A stretch of 64,000 nt of DNA from an uncultured Chitinophaga sp. (GCF_902168175.1 NZ_CABHOU010000072.1:62001-126000), one strand, 5' to 3'. Shown: positions 33,293 through 42,696, counted from the stretch's first letter. A program made the numbers and translations. Notes: generated by a model not told the origin, from the sequence alone.

Positions 33293-33327
33293 CTGGTTCC
33301 CGGTCGTTATTTTGGGTTAATATGCTA

Positions 33328-33435
33328 TTAGTCATGTTTGCCTGGCGACGAAGCTGTCTGTACAAATGAGGCATAGGTAGCCAGGGTGACGATAGCGATC
33401 TCATACAGGAATTTCAGGGTGGCCGGTTTGGGCAA
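33328..33435 (-). pseudogene. possible gene remnant or tiny protein
   Basis: A 35-codon frame (from a TTG) ending in TAA, with a helix-like, gene-like composition: TLKFLYEIAIVTLATYASF. Two in-frame TAG codons lie directly upstream, so it may be the tail of a decayed gene. No family recognised; could be chance. Confidence 0.2.
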
Positions 33436-33665
33436 CTACTAACTGGATAATGTTAGTTTTTTTAATGATAACGTGAAGTAGGAACAGGCGGCTATAACGC
33501 CTCGGACCCGGTTGAGGATGTGGAATAACAGGGGATAAGAGCGTTAATTACCATGACTTTAGCGCGCGTTGTTTTCGACGGCACTTCAACAAAGCTAAAC
33601 ACTTTGGAAATATGCGGTTTAGGCGTACATTTACCTAACCATCTAAATTGGTTTTACCGGTTAAT

Positions 33666-34286
33666 ATGAGTACAGAAAAATCCATATCAACCCTGCTGCT
33701 CGACGGCGGAACGTTGTGCCTGAACTTCACCAATACCATCGCCAACCGCTCGGTGCCCGAGCCGTTCGACTACCTGGGCAACTACCTGGATATACTCAGG
33801 TGGTACCGGCGTACGGAAGTGTTAAAGCCCTCGGTCATAAAAACGCTGGAGCGGTTAGCGAAGGCTTACCCGCCCAAAGCGGCTGCGGTATTCGAAAAGG
33901 CCATTGCTTTGCGGGAGTTGCTGTACGCAATGTTTGCCGGCCAGGCCGAAGGGTTATCGCCCAAAGAGCAATTGGTAGCCGAATTTAATCAGTACCTTGC
34001 CGCCGCTTTTAGTCAGCTTAACCTCGATCATTACAACAGGAAAGAGCCTGCAACGCTTTCATTTACAATGCCTGAGCTGGATTTGGTGTGGTGGGAAATA
34101 GTAAAGTCGGCCGTGGAGGTGTTTACCAGCAGGCAGCTACAGTTGGTACGCCGTTGCCCCGCCTGTAACTGGCTGTTTGTAGATAAGAGTAAAAACCACT
34201 CGCGTAAGTGGTGTAATATGGCTACCTGCGGCGATGTACATAAAGTGAAACAATTCTACGAAAGGAAAAAGAAATCGGATCGATGA
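33666..34286 (+). CDS. CGNR zinc-finger (ABATE domain) regulator
   Basis: A 206-residue protein. The N-terminal ~140 residues match the ABATE stress-response domain (LLLDGGTLCLNFTNTIANR). The C-terminal CGNR-type zinc finger shows CPACNWLFVDKSKNHSRKWC and a following CGD, giving four Cys ligands. Such proteins are predicted transcription regulators. Its stop overlaps the ATG of the EamA transporter by four bases (ATGA), so the two are co-translated, and it may control that exporter. The ATG at 33666 gives the usual family start; one at 33648 adds six residues. Confidence 0.88.
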   Translation: MSTEKSISTLLLDGGTLCLNFTNTIANRSVPEPFDYLGNYLDILRWYRRTEVLKPSVIKTLERLAKAYPPKAAAVFEKAIALRELLYAMFAGQAEGLSPKEQLVAEFNQYLAAAFSQLNLDHYNRKEPATLSFTMPELDLVWWEIVKSAVEVFTSRQLQLVRRCPACNWLFVDKSKNHSRKWCNMATCGDVHKVKQFYERKKKSDR

Positions 34287-35191
34287 ACGAATTAAGTAAA
34301 AATCAAAGTAAGTACTCTACCACACTGGTAGCATGTCTTATAGCCGTATATATCATCTGGGGATCTACTTACCTGGGCATGAAGGTGGCGGCGGAGGTGT
34401 TGCCGCCCTTTCTATTGTCGGCCTTCCGCTTTTTTGTGGCGGGTATGATCATGTTTGTGATCGGGATGGCTAAGGAGAAAGAGTGGCCGTCGTTGAAGCA
34501 ATGGGCTTCGGCCGGGTTGGTAGGTACACTGCTGATCGGGATCGGTAATGGCGGGGTGGCGCTGGCGGTACACTATATGCCTTCGGGGCTGGTAGCATTG
34601 TTAATTGCTGCCGCACCGGCCTACTTCGTGGCGCAGGACTGGGCCTTTTTCTCCCGCAAGCGTCCGGCCGCGATGACCCTCTGGGGTATATTGATCGGTT
34701 TTATAGGGCTCTTTTTCATATTCAACCCATTTAGTTCCGGCGCTAGTTACGATTACCCGGTATGGCCGCTGTTCGTGATCATCTTTGGCTCCATTTGCTG
34801 GACGCTCGGCTCTTTGCTGGTGCAGCGGTTGCCCATGCCCAGGCAACTTACCTCCACCGCTATCCAAATGCTTGCCGGTTTCGTGTTCACCATGGTGATG
34901 AGTATGGTGCTTGAAAGAGATAGCTGGCATACGGTGGCCGACATGACCACGCGTACCTGGCTGGCTTTACTGCACCTTATCTTACTGGGATCGCTGGTCG
35001 GTTATACTTCTTACAGCTGGCTCACCAGGAACGCACCTCCGCGTATTACCTCCACTTATGCTTACGTTAACCCCGTGGTAGCGCTTTTTCTCGGCTGGAT
35101 TGTACTGAACGAAACATTAAGCCTTAACGGCCTGATCGGTTCTGTTATAGTAATACTTGGGGTAGTATTAATGACCTGGAAGAAGAAATAG
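34283..35191 (+). CDS. EamA/DMT family permease
   Basis: A 302-residue inner-membrane protein with ten predicted helices in two EamA halves. The first half begins LIAVYIIWGSTYLGMKVAAE, a signature of the RhaT/YedA-like DMT exporters; the second half ends LIGSVIVILGVVLMTWKKK. Such transporters export metabolites, amino acids or drugs. It overlaps the CGNR regulator gene by four bases and ends 2 bases from the convergent endonuclease V gene, with no room for a terminator. Confidence 0.92.
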   Translation: MNELSKNQSKYSTTLVACLIAVYIIWGSTYLGMKVAAEVLPPFLLSAFRFFVAGMIMFVIGMAKEKEWPSLKQWASAGLVGTLLIGIGNGGVALAVHYMPSGLVALLIAAAPAYFVAQDWAFFSRKRPAAMTLWGILIGFIGLFFIFNPFSSGASYDYPVWPLFVIIFGSICWTLGSLLVQRLPMPRQLTSTAIQMLAGFVFTMVMSMVLERDSWHTVADMTTRTWLALLHLILLGSLVGYTSYSWLTRNAPPRITSTYAYVNPVVALFLGWIVLNETLSLNGLIGSVIVILGVVLMTWKKK

Positions 35192-35193
35192 GC

Positions 35194-35886
35194 TTATTGT
35201 AAAACTTCAGCTTCGTTGCCCATACAACTTATCCTAAAGGCGTTTACGGCGTTATGCGCGAGGCGGGTTGGTTCGGGCAGGCGGTGTTTTCGGATGCAGG
35301 TCTTGATGAGGGACAGGCTACCCGGCAAATCAGCCTTGTAACCGGGCGATACGAATATTGGCTTCACGTTGGATTTACTACGGTAAGCATATCCCAGCAC
35401 TTCATTTTTATCTTTAAGCTCCGTAGCGTTACCTGCTGTTATTCCAGGCGCTTCGTACTTTCCAAACAATACATTTTTAGCAGATCCGATAGTGGGAACA
35501 TCGGCCAGTACTCCGAAATGGGTGGCAATACCCATGCGGCGCGGGTGGGCAATACCATGTCCGTCTACTATAAGTACATCCGGTTTAGCCGTCAGTTGTT
35601 CCCAGGCTTTCAGGACTGCAGGCACCTCTCTAAAGGCGAGGTACCCCGGGATATATGGGAAGTTTACGGTAGTAATGATAGTGGATTCACTTATTAATTC
35701 CAGTCCAGGATAGCTGAGTAATATGATACCAGCGTACACTATAGGGCTGAATCTGTTGAAGGAAATATCTGCTCCACCTATAATTTTTATATCAGGATCA
35801 ATAGGTTGTGTGATAATTCTATTTCGTAACTCTTTCTGGAGAAGTGTGGCTTCAGTAACGGTTATTTTATCCTCATTAAACTCCAT
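35194..35886 (-). CDS. nfi: endonuclease V
   Basis: A 230-residue protein of the endonuclease V family, which cuts the second phosphodiester 3' of deoxyinosine. Visible motifs: GGADISFNRF (first catalytic Asp), PYIPGYLAFREVP (Glu), VDGHGIAHPRRMGIATHFGV (second Asp) and SAKNVLFG. Length is normal. It follows a MgtC-family gene by 13 bases and is likely co-transcribed with it, an odd but probably meaningless pairing. Confidence 0.93.
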   Translation of the reverse strand: MEFNEDKITVTEATLLQKELRNRIITQPIDPDIKIIGGADISFNRFSPIVYAGIILLSYPGLELISESTIITTVNFPYIPGYLAFREVPAVLKAWEQLTAKPDVLIVDGHGIAHPRRMGIATHFGVLADVPTIGSAKNVLFGKYEAPGITAGNATELKDKNEVLGYAYRSKSNVKPIFVSPGYKADLPGSLSLIKTCIRKHRLPEPTRLAHNAVNAFRISCMGNEAEVLQ

Positions 35887-35899
35887 ATCTTATTGCTAT

Positions 35900-36544
35900 T
35901 TAATAAGTTGTTTCTATTTCAAAGCCAATAATGCGTTTTTCGGCTAAAAAGTATTCATTTATCGTCAGAAGGTCTTTTAAATGTCCCGTTAATTCATATT
36001 TAAATTCAAACAAATCGTTGCTTCGAATAACAACGAGTGTTTTATAACGGAGGTGGTTTTCAGTAAACACAGCTTCCAGTTGAAGATGAGAAAGGTCGTG
36101 GTGGCAGCGGATAGTGTATTGCTTGCGCTGATGCACCTGCTCCAGAAGGCGCTCGATGTATTTCAGACCTGTGAGTACCAGCAGGGTGCCGAAGAGTGAA
36201 AGGGTGGCAAGTATGTAATGGCCCATCCCAACAGACATGCCCAGCGCCGCGGCAATCCATATTGTAGTGGCAGTAGTTATACCATCTACCGAATATTTAC
36301 CTTTAAAAATAACACCCGCACCAATAAAGCCGACACCCGTTAGTATGTTAGAGGCTACACGGTCCATGCTACTGGGGGCGCCCAGTTCCTGCGAGAGGAT
36401 CGTGAACAAAGTGGAGCCGGCGCAGATAAGTGCGATGGTACGGATGCCGGCAGCCTTACGGCGGTACTCCCGCTCGAAACCAAGCGTAGATCCTATGGCC
36501 AGGGATACCAGCATTTTGACCGCTTCTTCAATAAGATGTTCCAT
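35900..36544 (-). CDS. MgtC/SapB family membrane protein
   Basis: A 214-residue protein. Four or five membrane helices in the first ~140 residues with the MgtC signature FEREYRRKAAGIRTIALICA and GVGFIGAGVIFKG; the C-terminal ~75 residues form a small cytoplasmic ACT-like domain. In pathogens MgtC acts on magnesium limitation and inhibits ATP synthase; in free-living bacteria the role is less clear. Divergent from two small lipoproteins and upstream of nfi. Confidence 0.9.
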   Translation of the reverse strand: MEHLIEEAVKMLVSLAIGSTLGFEREYRRKAAGIRTIALICAGSTLFTILSQELGAPSSMDRVASNILTGVGFIGAGVIFKGKYSVDGITTATTIWIAAALGMSVGMGHYILATLSLFGTLLVLTGLKYIERLLEQVHQRKQYTIRCHHDLSHLQLEAVFTENHLRYKTLVVIRSNDLFEFKYELTGHLKDLLTINEYFLAEKRIIGFEIETTY

Positions 36545-36657
36545 ATATGATACGTGTTGGAAAAAACATGCCCGTTAAATGTAGGTATATGTTGGCACAA
36601 TTATTAATGTCTATACCACCGAATACATCTCCAATTAACCAGAATAAACACTTAATT

Positions 36658-36870
36658 ATGAGAAAAGAAAACCTTATCACCGGCATATTGAGAGCAGGCG
36701 TTACAGCCATGGTAGCCCTGTTTTTTATCATCCTTTTATATTCCTGCAGCAGCAGTTCGAGGACTAATTCGGGCGATACCACACTTTCGGTACCCAGCGA
36801 TTCGGCCAGCGTAGTGCCTAACCAGGATACCGCCATACCGGCACCGACAGATACAACGACAAGGTTATAA
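36658..36870 (+). CDS. small lipoprotein
   Basis: A 70-residue protein with a signal sequence ending in lipobox LLYSC (Cys 30). The remaining 40 residues are Ser/Thr/Asp-rich and probably disordered (PSDSASVVPNQDTAIPAPTD). The ATG at 36658 is chosen because the frame upstream lacks any signal feature. It resembles the next gene in layout. Function unknown. Confidence 0.65.
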   Translation: MRKENLITGILRAGVTAMVALFFIILLYSCSSSSRTNSGDTTLSVPSDSASVVPNQDTAIPAPTDTTTRL

Positions 36871-36902
36871 GGGTTAATGCAGTATCATCAAACTATTTAT
36901 AT

Positions 36903-37151
36903 ATGCGATTAATTTCATCCAATAAGGGATTTTTTTTATCAGTATGTATGGTAGCCGCCTTTACCCTGGCTGCCTGTAATAATAATGCAAAGCCCCCGAA
37001 TGATGATAGTCTGCAGAACTATGGCGATACTACCAGGGCTTTCGATACAAGTCATATAAGATACGATACATCCGTTTCCACAGACACCTCGCCGGTGAAT
37101 AAGCCGGGCAGAGGTGGAGAGGATACGGTGCGGTTTTCCCAGCATAATTAG
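36903..37151 (+). CDS. small lipoprotein
   Basis: An 82-residue protein with a signal peptide and lipobox TLAAC (Cys 25). The mature part is Asp/Thr/Ser-rich and low in complexity (RYDTSVSTDTSPVNKPGRGG). It lies 32 bases after another lipoprotein of the same design, suggesting a duplicated or co-regulated pair. No known family. Confidence 0.65.
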   Translation: MRLISSNKGFFLSVCMVAAFTLAACNNNAKPPNDDSLQNYGDTTRAFDTSHIRYDTSVSTDTSPVNKPGRGGEDTVRFSQHN

Positions 37152-37155
37152 TAAT

Positions 37156-37163
37156 TATCTTTG
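37156..37163 (+). promoter_or_regulatory. -7 promoter box followed directly by a terminator
   Basis: TATCTTTG fits TAnnTTTG and lies 36 bases upstream of the hairpin at 37199-37228, with no gene between them. It could drive a short RNA of about 55-60 bases. Confidence 0.35.
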
Positions 37164-37198
37164 AACCATCATCAAACCATGCGTAGCATACAATGGTG

Positions 37199-37228
37199 AA
37201 AAGGAGAACGAGAGTTCTCCTTTTTTTG
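37199..37228 (+). terminator. terminator after the lipoprotein pair
   Basis: The stem AAAGGAGAAC/GTTCTCCTTT with a 4-base loop is followed by a T run. Confidence 0.9.
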
Positions 37229-37311
37229 TTGGCGTAGTTGTGGAAATCAGCAGCGATCAGGGTAAAAATTTCCCCGGAGGGCATTTGTTTTAAAAATTAG
37301 TCTGCCTGACC

Positions 37312-37320
37312 TATTTTTGC
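37312..37320 (+). promoter_or_regulatory. Bacteroidota promoter for purC
   Basis: TATTTTTGC matches TAnnTTTGC, with a TTTG at 37284-37287 about 24 bases upstream as a possible -33 element. 63 bases upstream of purC. Confidence 0.6.
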
Positions 37321-37383
37321 ACCAGTTTTTACTGCCCGGCAATTGCGGGGCTCAGCAAATCAAACAAATAAACAGCAAGTATA

Positions 37384-38313
37384 ATGGCAGAACCAACTTT
37401 TCAGTTCCCCGGACAAACAGCTTTCTACAAAGGGAAAGTGCGTGACGTATACACGATAGCAGACAAATGGCTGGTAATGCAGGTGAGCGACAGGATTTCC
37501 GCCTTCGACGTGGTGCTGCCCAGGCCGATTCCCTACAAAGGCCAGGTATTGAACCAGATTGCGGCCATTATGCTGGAAGCTACGAAGGACATCGTGCCTA
37601 ACTGGGTAAAGGCAGTGCCCTTACCTAACGTGACCGTGGGTATGAAGTGCGAAACTTATCCGGTGGAAATGGTCGTTCGCGGTAATCTTACCGGGCACGC
37701 CTGGCGCACTTACAAAAGTGGAGAAAGGGTACTTTGCGGGGTAACCCTGCCAGAAGGGATGAAGGAGAACGACTACTTCCCTGAGCCGATTATCACCCCA
37801 ACTACCAAAGCACACGAAGGCCATGACGAAGATATTTCCCGTGAAAAGATCATTTCCTCGGGTCTGGTAAGCAGAGAAGAATATGAACAACTTGAGAAAT
37901 ACACCCTCGCCCTGTTTAAGCGCGGCCGCGAGCTGGCATCCAGGCAGGGGCTGATACTGGTTGATACCAAATACGAGTTTGGTCACCAGGACGGTACCAT
38001 CTACCTGATCGACGAGATCCATACCCCCGATTCTTCCCGTTACTTTTATGCAGAAGGTTACGAAGCCAACCAGGCAGCCGGTAAGCCACAGAAACAACTG
38101 AGCAAGGAGTTCGTGCGCGAATGGCTGATGCAAAACGGTTTCCAGGGTAAAGACGGCCAGCAGGTGCCCGCTATGGACGATGCTTTCGTTAACAGCGTGA
38201 GCGACCGCTACATCGAGCTGTTCGAAAACATCACCGGTCAGCAATTCAAAAAAGAAGACGTAGCCGTAGAGGAAGCGAAACAGCGTATCATCGATACCGT
38301 TTCTACACTGTAA
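37384..38313 (+). CDS. purC: phosphoribosylaminoimidazole-succinocarboxamide synthase
   Basis: A 309-residue SAICAR synthetase, joining CAIR and aspartate using ATP in purine synthesis. Recognised from [76 protein letters not shown] and [12 protein letters not shown]. The length is that of the longer (~300-residue, yeast-like) class rather than the ~240-residue E. coli class, usual for Bacteroidota. It is monocistronic, with its own promoter and terminator; purB is near the other end of the window. Confidence 0.96.
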   Translation: MAEPTFQFPGQTAFYKGKVRDVYTIADKWLVMQVSDRISAFDVVLPRPIPYKGQVLNQIAAIMLEATKDIVPNWVKAVPLPNVTVGMKCETYPVEMVVRGNLTGHAWRTYKSGERVLCGVTLPEGMKENDYFPEPIITPTTKAHEGHDEDISREKIISSGLVSREEYEQLEKYTLALFKRGRELASRQGLILVDTKYEFGHQDGTIYLIDEIHTPDSSRYFYAEGYEANQAAGKPQKQLSKEFVREWLMQNGFQGKDGQQVPAMDDAFVNSVSDRYIELFENITGQQFKKEDVAVEEAKQRIIDTVSTL

Positions 38314-38335
38314 GCGTATTGTTACTCAACATACT

Positions 38336-38370
38336 AAATGGCGCCGTTCATCCGGCGCCATTTCTGTTTT
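38336..38370 (+). terminator. terminator of purC
   Basis: The stem AAATGGCGCC/GGCGCCATTT is followed by a T-rich stretch, 22 bases after the stop. Confidence 0.85.
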
Positions 38371-38396
38371 ATGCCCAATCTCAGTAATTTGCATCC

Positions 38397-40190
38397 ATGA
38401 AGCACCTTCTGGCACTGAATAAGTACTTTGTTAAATATAAATGGAGATTCTCGCTGGGCCTGATCTTCACCGTTGTTTCCATCATCTTTTCCGTATTTCA
38501 GCCCATTATGGTGAGGCAGATATTCGATTTACTGGAGCAAAACCTGAATAATTACCGCATCATCAGCGATACGTCCGTAAAGTCTGTTTTCCGCAGCGAG
38601 TTTACCAAAGTGCTGGCGCTGTACGGAGTAGGTATCCTGGCAATGGCGCTGCTGAGTGGCTTTTTCATGTTCCTGCAAAGGCAAACACTGATCGTGATGT
38701 CGCGGCATATCGAATACGACATGAAGAATGAGATATACAGGCATTACCAGCAACTGGACCTGAATTTCTTTAAAATGCACCGGACGGGCGACCTGATGAG
38801 CCGTATAACAGAAGATGTATCGAGAGTGAGGATGTACGTGGGGCCAGCCGTGATGTACGCCACCCGGACAGTATTCATGTTGGTGATTATCGTGTACCTG
38901 ATGTGGCAGGTGAATCCCATGCTCACGATTTACACTATTTCGCCGCTACCGTTCCTGGCCCTTACCATATATTACGTAAACCATATTATCCATCGCAAGA
39001 GCGAGCGGATACAGTCGCAGTTGTCTAACATTACGTCCATCGCCCAGGAATCCTATTCCGGCATCAGGGTAATTAAGTCGTATATCCAGGAAGAAACCAG
39101 TGCCGGCCATTTCGACAAAGCCAGTGAAGACTATAAAGAAAGTTCCGTTAGCCTGGCCAAAACCGACGCCCTGTATCAGCCGGTAATGGCGTTGATGATT
39201 GGCTTAAGCGTGATCATTACCATTTACATTGGCGGTTTGCAGGTAAGCAAAGGGACGATCACGATCGGCAACCTGGCAGAGTTCGTGATTTATGTAAACA
39301 TGCTCACCTTCCCGTTCTTTTCCATTGGATGGGTAGCTTCGATGATACAGCGTGCTGCTGCCTCACAGCAGCGGTTAAACGAATTTCTCGACATCGTGCC
39401 CGATATCAAAGACAATGCACAGGTGCAGGACATCCTGATAAAAGGGGAAGTAAAGTTCGATCATGTATCGTTTACATACCCGCATACAGGCATACAGGCG
39501 CTAAAGGATTTTCACCTGACGATTAAGCCGGGTGAAAAGGTAGCAGTGATAGGTCGTACCGGTTCCGGTAAAAGCACGCTGGCCCAGTTACTGATCCGCA
39601 TGTACGACCCGCAGGAGGGAAGGATTTGCGTAGACGGGCACGACTTAAGGAATATAAGATTATCGAGCCTGCGTAACCAGGTGAGTTATGTGCCTCAGGA
39701 TGTGTTCCTGTTTTCCGACAGCATAACGAACAACATCCGTTTCGGTGAGCCGTCGGCCAGCCAAGAATTGGTGCAGTTGGCGGCCAGGCAGGCGTCTGTA
39801 GAACGCGATGTGCTCAATTTTCCCGATGGGTTCAATACTGTGGTAGGAGAGCGGGGTGTAACCCTTAGCGGTGGCCAGAAACAACGTATATCCATTGCCC
39901 GCGGCCTCATCCGTAATCCAAACCTCATGGTGTTCGACGACTGCCTTTCCGCCGTGGACGCGCGTACGGAAAAAGAGATCATCGGTAACCTGTATGAATT
40001 TCTGAAAGACAAAACCGCTATAATCATTACCCACCGCATCTTTGCGCTGTTTTCGTTTGATAAGATAATCGTGCTGGACGAAGGCCGGATCGTGGAAACC
40101 GGCACCCATGAAGAGTTAATGGCCAATAATGGGTACTATTCCGAGCTGTATGCGAGGCAGCAGAAAAACGAAGAAGAGGGTCAGAATTGA
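38397..40190 (+). CDS. ABC exporter, fused permease and ATPase (MdlA/MdlB-like)
   Basis: A 597-residue half-transporter with six membrane helices (residues ~15-320) and an ATPase domain (~345-585): Walker A IGRTGSGKST, Q-loop PQDVFLFSDS, signature LSGGQKQR, Walker B LMVFDDCLSAVD and H-loop ITHRIF. The residue after the Walker B Asp is Asp instead of the usual catalytic Glu, as in MdlA-type subunits that pair with a partner carrying Glu. No partner gene lies adjacent. Substrate unknown. A shortened -7-like TAATTTGC ends 4 bases before the ATG. Confidence 0.92.
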   Translation: MKHLLALNKYFVKYKWRFSLGLIFTVVSIIFSVFQPIMVRQIFDLLEQNLNNYRIISDTSVKSVFRSEFTKVLALYGVGILAMALLSGFFMFLQRQTLIVMSRHIEYDMKNEIYRHYQQLDLNFFKMHRTGDLMSRITEDVSRVRMYVGPAVMYATRTVFMLVIIVYLMWQVNPMLTIYTISPLPFLALTIYYVNHIIHRKSERIQSQLSNITSIAQESYSGIRVIKSYIQEETSAGHFDKASEDYKESSVSLAKTDALYQPVMALMIGLSVIITIYIGGLQVSKGTITIGNLAEFVIYVNMLTFPFFSIGWVASMIQRAAASQQRLNEFLDIVPDIKDNAQVQDILIKGEVKFDHVSFTYPHTGIQALKDFHLTIKPGEKVAVIGRTGSGKSTLAQLLIRMYDPQEGRICVDGHDLRNIRLSSLRNQVSYVPQDVFLFSDSITNNIRFGEPSASQELVQLAARQASVERDVLNFPDGFNTVVGERGVTLSGGQKQRISIARGLIRNPNLMVFDDCLSAVDARTEKEIIGNLYEFLKDKTAIIITHRIFALFSFDKIIVLDEGRIVETGTHEELMANNGYYSELYARQQKNEEEGQN

Positions 40191-40271
40191 TATGTTTTAA
40201 TACCTTGTAACGCCCCATGAAGGCTCGTTTCAGCCTATTTTAAATGATTTTTTAAAATCATCTAAAATTAT

Positions 40272-40301
40272 TTTGTTATTTGAGAAACAATAGTATATTT
40301 G
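40272..40301 (+). promoter_or_regulatory. promoter of the DUF3276 gene with both -33 and -7 elements
   Basis: TTTG at 40272-40275, 18 bases, then TATATTTG at 40294-40301. This is the clearest two-part Bacteroidota promoter in the window. It lies 58 bases upstream of the GTG start. Confidence 0.65.
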
Positions 40302-40359
40302 TTGATTATTGATAATAACAACAGGATTTGATTCGTTAACAACCTTAAATCTATCAACT

Positions 40360-40803
40360 GTGGCGTACGAAAACAACAATCAACAGGAAAGAAACAATGA
40401 TAGCATCTTTTCCAAGCGATTGAAAGCGGGTAAAAGAAGAACGTATTTTTTTGACGTTAAAACCACTCGTGGCAACGATTACTTTCTGACTATCACGGAA
40501 AGCAAGAAGCGCTTTAACGATAATGGTTATGACAGGCATAAAGTATTTCTCTACAAGGAAGACTTCAATAAGTTCCTTAACGCGCTGACCGAAACAATCA
40601 ATTATGTAAAAACAGAATTGATGCCTGATTTCGATTTTGATGCTTACAACCATGATTATTCCAGAGAAGATGAAGATGGCGTAGAAACAGAAGTTAGCAA
40701 TGTAACCGCTGAAGAAGTGGTAGCATCTGTTGAAGAAGCTGCTCCTGTTGCTGTTGCTGCCGAAGCTGCTTCAACTTCCGGCGATGATGTAGACAAATGG
40801 TAG
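40360..40803 (+). CDS. DUF3276 (PUR-alpha-like) nucleic-acid-binding protein, GTG start
   Basis: A 147-residue protein. The N-terminal ~90 residues match the Bacteroidota DUF3276/PUR family (SIFSKRLKAGKRRTYFFDVK, then YFLTITESKKRF), a small fold that binds single-stranded DNA or RNA. The C-terminal ~50 residues are acidic and then Ala/Val-rich (VEEAAPVAVAAEAASTSGDD), likely disordered. The GTG at 40360 is chosen because family members begin with the sequence (M)AYENN seen right after it; the promoter at 40294 also excludes the further-upstream start. Monocistronic. Confidence 0.9.
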   Translation: MAYENNNQQERNNDSIFSKRLKAGKRRTYFFDVKTTRGNDYFLTITESKKRFNDNGYDRHKVFLYKEDFNKFLNALTETINYVKTELMPDFDFDAYNHDYSREDEDGVETEVSNVTAEEVVASVEEAAPVAVAAEAASTSGDDVDKW

Positions 40804-40831
40804 TCCATTCCGTTTGTTAAGAAATAATTTT

Positions 40832-40862
40832 AAACCTTCGGACTATTCCGGAGGTTTTTTTA
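40832..40862 (+). terminator. terminator of the DUF3276 gene
   Basis: The stem AACCTTCGG/CCGGAGGTT (one T-G pair) is followed by seven T residues. Confidence 0.88.
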
Positions 40863-40937
40863 TGCCCTTTTGGTTTTGTGTTGTTTGTACAATAAGTGAT
40901 GTTCGGCCCCTGTTTGGATGAGGGATGCACTGCGGTT

Positions 40938-40960
40938 GAAGGGAGTGACACAACGGCGGC
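40938..40960 (-). repeat. dispersed 23-bp-core intergenic repeat, copy C
   Basis: Minus strand carries the identical 23-bp core of copies A, B and D. It lies between the terminators of two convergent genes (DUF3276 and pgi). Confidence 0.85.
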
Positions 40961-40991
40961 CTGATAGCACTACTGAAGCTTGTTCCAAAAG

Positions 40992-41027
40992 AAAAAGGCA
41001 TGAAAATCAACGTTTCATGCCTTTTCT
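40992..41027 (-). terminator. terminator of pgi
   Basis: On the minus strand AAAAGGCATGAAA/TTTTCATGCCTTTT forms a long stem followed by T-rich sequence, just after the pgi stop. Confidence 0.85.
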
Positions 41028-41043
41028 GTATTTTTTACATTAA

Positions 41044-42696
41044 TTACTTTCGCATCGATTTGAAAGCGTTGATCAACCCATTTGTAGAAGAATCGTGGCT
41101 GCTCACGCTTTCGTTGCCGCCCAGCTCGGGCAGTATTTTATTAGCGAGCTGTTTGCCCAGTTCCACACCCCATTGATCAAAGGAATAGATGTTCCAGATA
41201 ACGCCCTGTACGAAAATCTTATGCTCGTAAAGTGCGATCAAAGTACCCAGTGAACGTGGTGTAATTTCTTTTACCAGGAATGAGTTGGTTGGACGGTTGC
41301 CGCTGAATACCTTAAACGGCGTCAGTTCTGCGATCGCTGCATCGTCGAGTTTCGCTGCTTTCAGTTCGGCTTTTACCTCTTCGGCAGTTTTTCCGTTCAT
41401 GAGTGCCTCCGTTTGTGCGAAGAAGTTACTCAGCAGTTTATTATGATGATCGCTCACCGGGTTGTGGCTGATAGCCGGAGCAATGAAGTCGCACGGTATC
41501 AGTTTGGTGCCCTGGTGTATCAGCTGGTAAAACGCATGCTGTCCGTTAGTACCGGGTTCGCCCCAAACGATAGGGCCGGTTTGGTAACTAACGGCCTTGC
41601 CTGAACGATCGACATACTTACCATTGCTCTCCATATTACCCTGCTGGAAGTACGCTGCAAACCGGTGCATGTACTGGTCGTAGGGGAGGATAGCCTCCGA
41701 ATCGGCATCGAAGAAGTTGCCATACCACAAACCAACGAGGGCCATGATTACCGGAACATTTTGCTCAAATGCTGTTTTATGGAAATGCTCGTCGGCAGCA
41801 AATGCGCCTTCCAGCAAAGCTTTAAAATGATCGAAACCTACCGTCAGCGCAATAGAAAGGCCGATAGCGGACCACAACGAGTAGCGGCCGCCCACCCAAT
41901 CCCAGAACCCGAACATATTATTAGCGTCGATCCCAAAAGCAGTAACAGCTTTTTCGTTGGTAGACAGCGCTGCGAAGTGTTTGGCTACGTGCGCCTCGTC
42001 TTTCGCATGCTCCAGGAACCACTCGCGCGCGGTATTGGCGTTGGTCATGGTTTCCTGCGTAGTGAAAGTTTTAGAGGCGATCAGGAACAAAGTTTCCTCC
42101 GGGCTCACCTTTTTAAGCGTTTCCACAATATGGGTACCATCTACGTTAGACACGAAGTAAGGCTGTATACCCGGCTTCCAGAAAGGTTTCAGGGCCTCGG
42201 TAACCATTACAGGGCCAAGGTCGGAACCACCAATCCCGATGTTCACGATGTAACGTATAGGCTTACCCGTGTAGCCCTTCCATTCGCCAGCGTGAACGCG
42301 GTTACAGAAAGACTCCATGCGGTTCAGTACTTCATGCACGTCTTTCATTACATCCACACCATCCAGCAAAACCGGTTTACCGGAGAAGTTACGGAGGGCA
42401 GTGTGTAATACAGCGCGGCCTTCGGTGGCGTTAATCTTTTCTGCATCAAACATGGCAGTGATGGCTTCAGGCACTTTACATTCCTTCGCCAGCGACTGCA
42501 GCAGTTGCAGGGTTTTATCGTTTATAATGTTCTTTGAATAGTCGAAAAGGATGTTTTCCAGCTGGAGGTGGTATTTCTCGAACCGCTGCTTATCGTCCGC
42601 AAACAGTTCACGCATGTGTACCTGCTTCATATCTGCCGCATGCGCTTGTAGCTCGGGCCATGCTTTTGTTTGTGTCAAATCGGTCTTTGGGAACAT
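41044..42696 (-). CDS. pgi: glucose-6-phosphate isomerase
   Basis: A 550-residue enzyme interconverting glucose-6-phosphate and fructose-6-phosphate. Signatures seen: [31 protein letters not shown], the family pattern in [20 protein letters not shown], and the second pattern in [20 protein letters not shown]. Length is that of the E. coli type. The ATG at 42696 is used as it gives [13 protein letters not shown]; the frame extends 11 codons upstream past the promoter box. A -7 box (minus 42718-42725) lies 21 bases upstream. Confidence 0.96.
   Translation of the reverse strand: MFPKTDLTQTKAWPELQAHAADMKQVHMRELFADDKQRFEKYHLQLENILFDYSKNIINDKTLQLLQSLAKECKVPEAITAMFDAEKINATEGRAVLHTALRNFSGKPVLLDGVDVMKDVHEVLNRMESFCNRVHAGEWKGYTGKPIRYIVNIGIGGSDLGPVMVTEALKPFWKPGIQPYFVSNVDGTHIVETLKKVSPEETLFLIASKTFTTQETMTNANTAREWFLEHAKDEAHVAKHFAALSTNEKAVTAFGIDANNMFGFWDWVGGRYSLWSAIGLSIALTVGFDHFKALLEGAFAADEHFHKTAFEQNVPVIMALVGLWYGNFFDADSEAILPYDQYMHRFAAYFQQGNMESNGKYVDRSGKAVSYQTGPIVWGEPGTNGQHAFYQLIHQGTKLIPCDFIAPAISHNPVSDHHNKLLSNFFAQTEALMNGKTAEEVKAELKAAKLDDAAIAELTPFKVFSGNRPTNSFLVKEITPRSLGTLIALYEHKIFVQGVIWNIYSFDQWGVELGKQLANKILPELGGNESVSSHDSSTNGLINAFKSMRK

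Larger units (their letters stand above)
33057..33665. other. 609-bp spacer with an 11-bp tandem array and a possible gene remnant
   Basis: Contains the SDR terminator (33106-33137), an 11-bp tandem array (33251-33292) and a 35-codon minus-strand frame with gene-like composition (33328-33435). A TACATTTA sequence near 33627 resembles a -7 box for the CGNR gene. Otherwise nothing recognisable. Confidence 0.6.

Noticed and set aside
41665-42408. 247-codon plus-strand frame antisense to pgi
   Set aside because: pgi is certain; the frame has no recognisable domain and arises from codon bias of the minus-strand gene.
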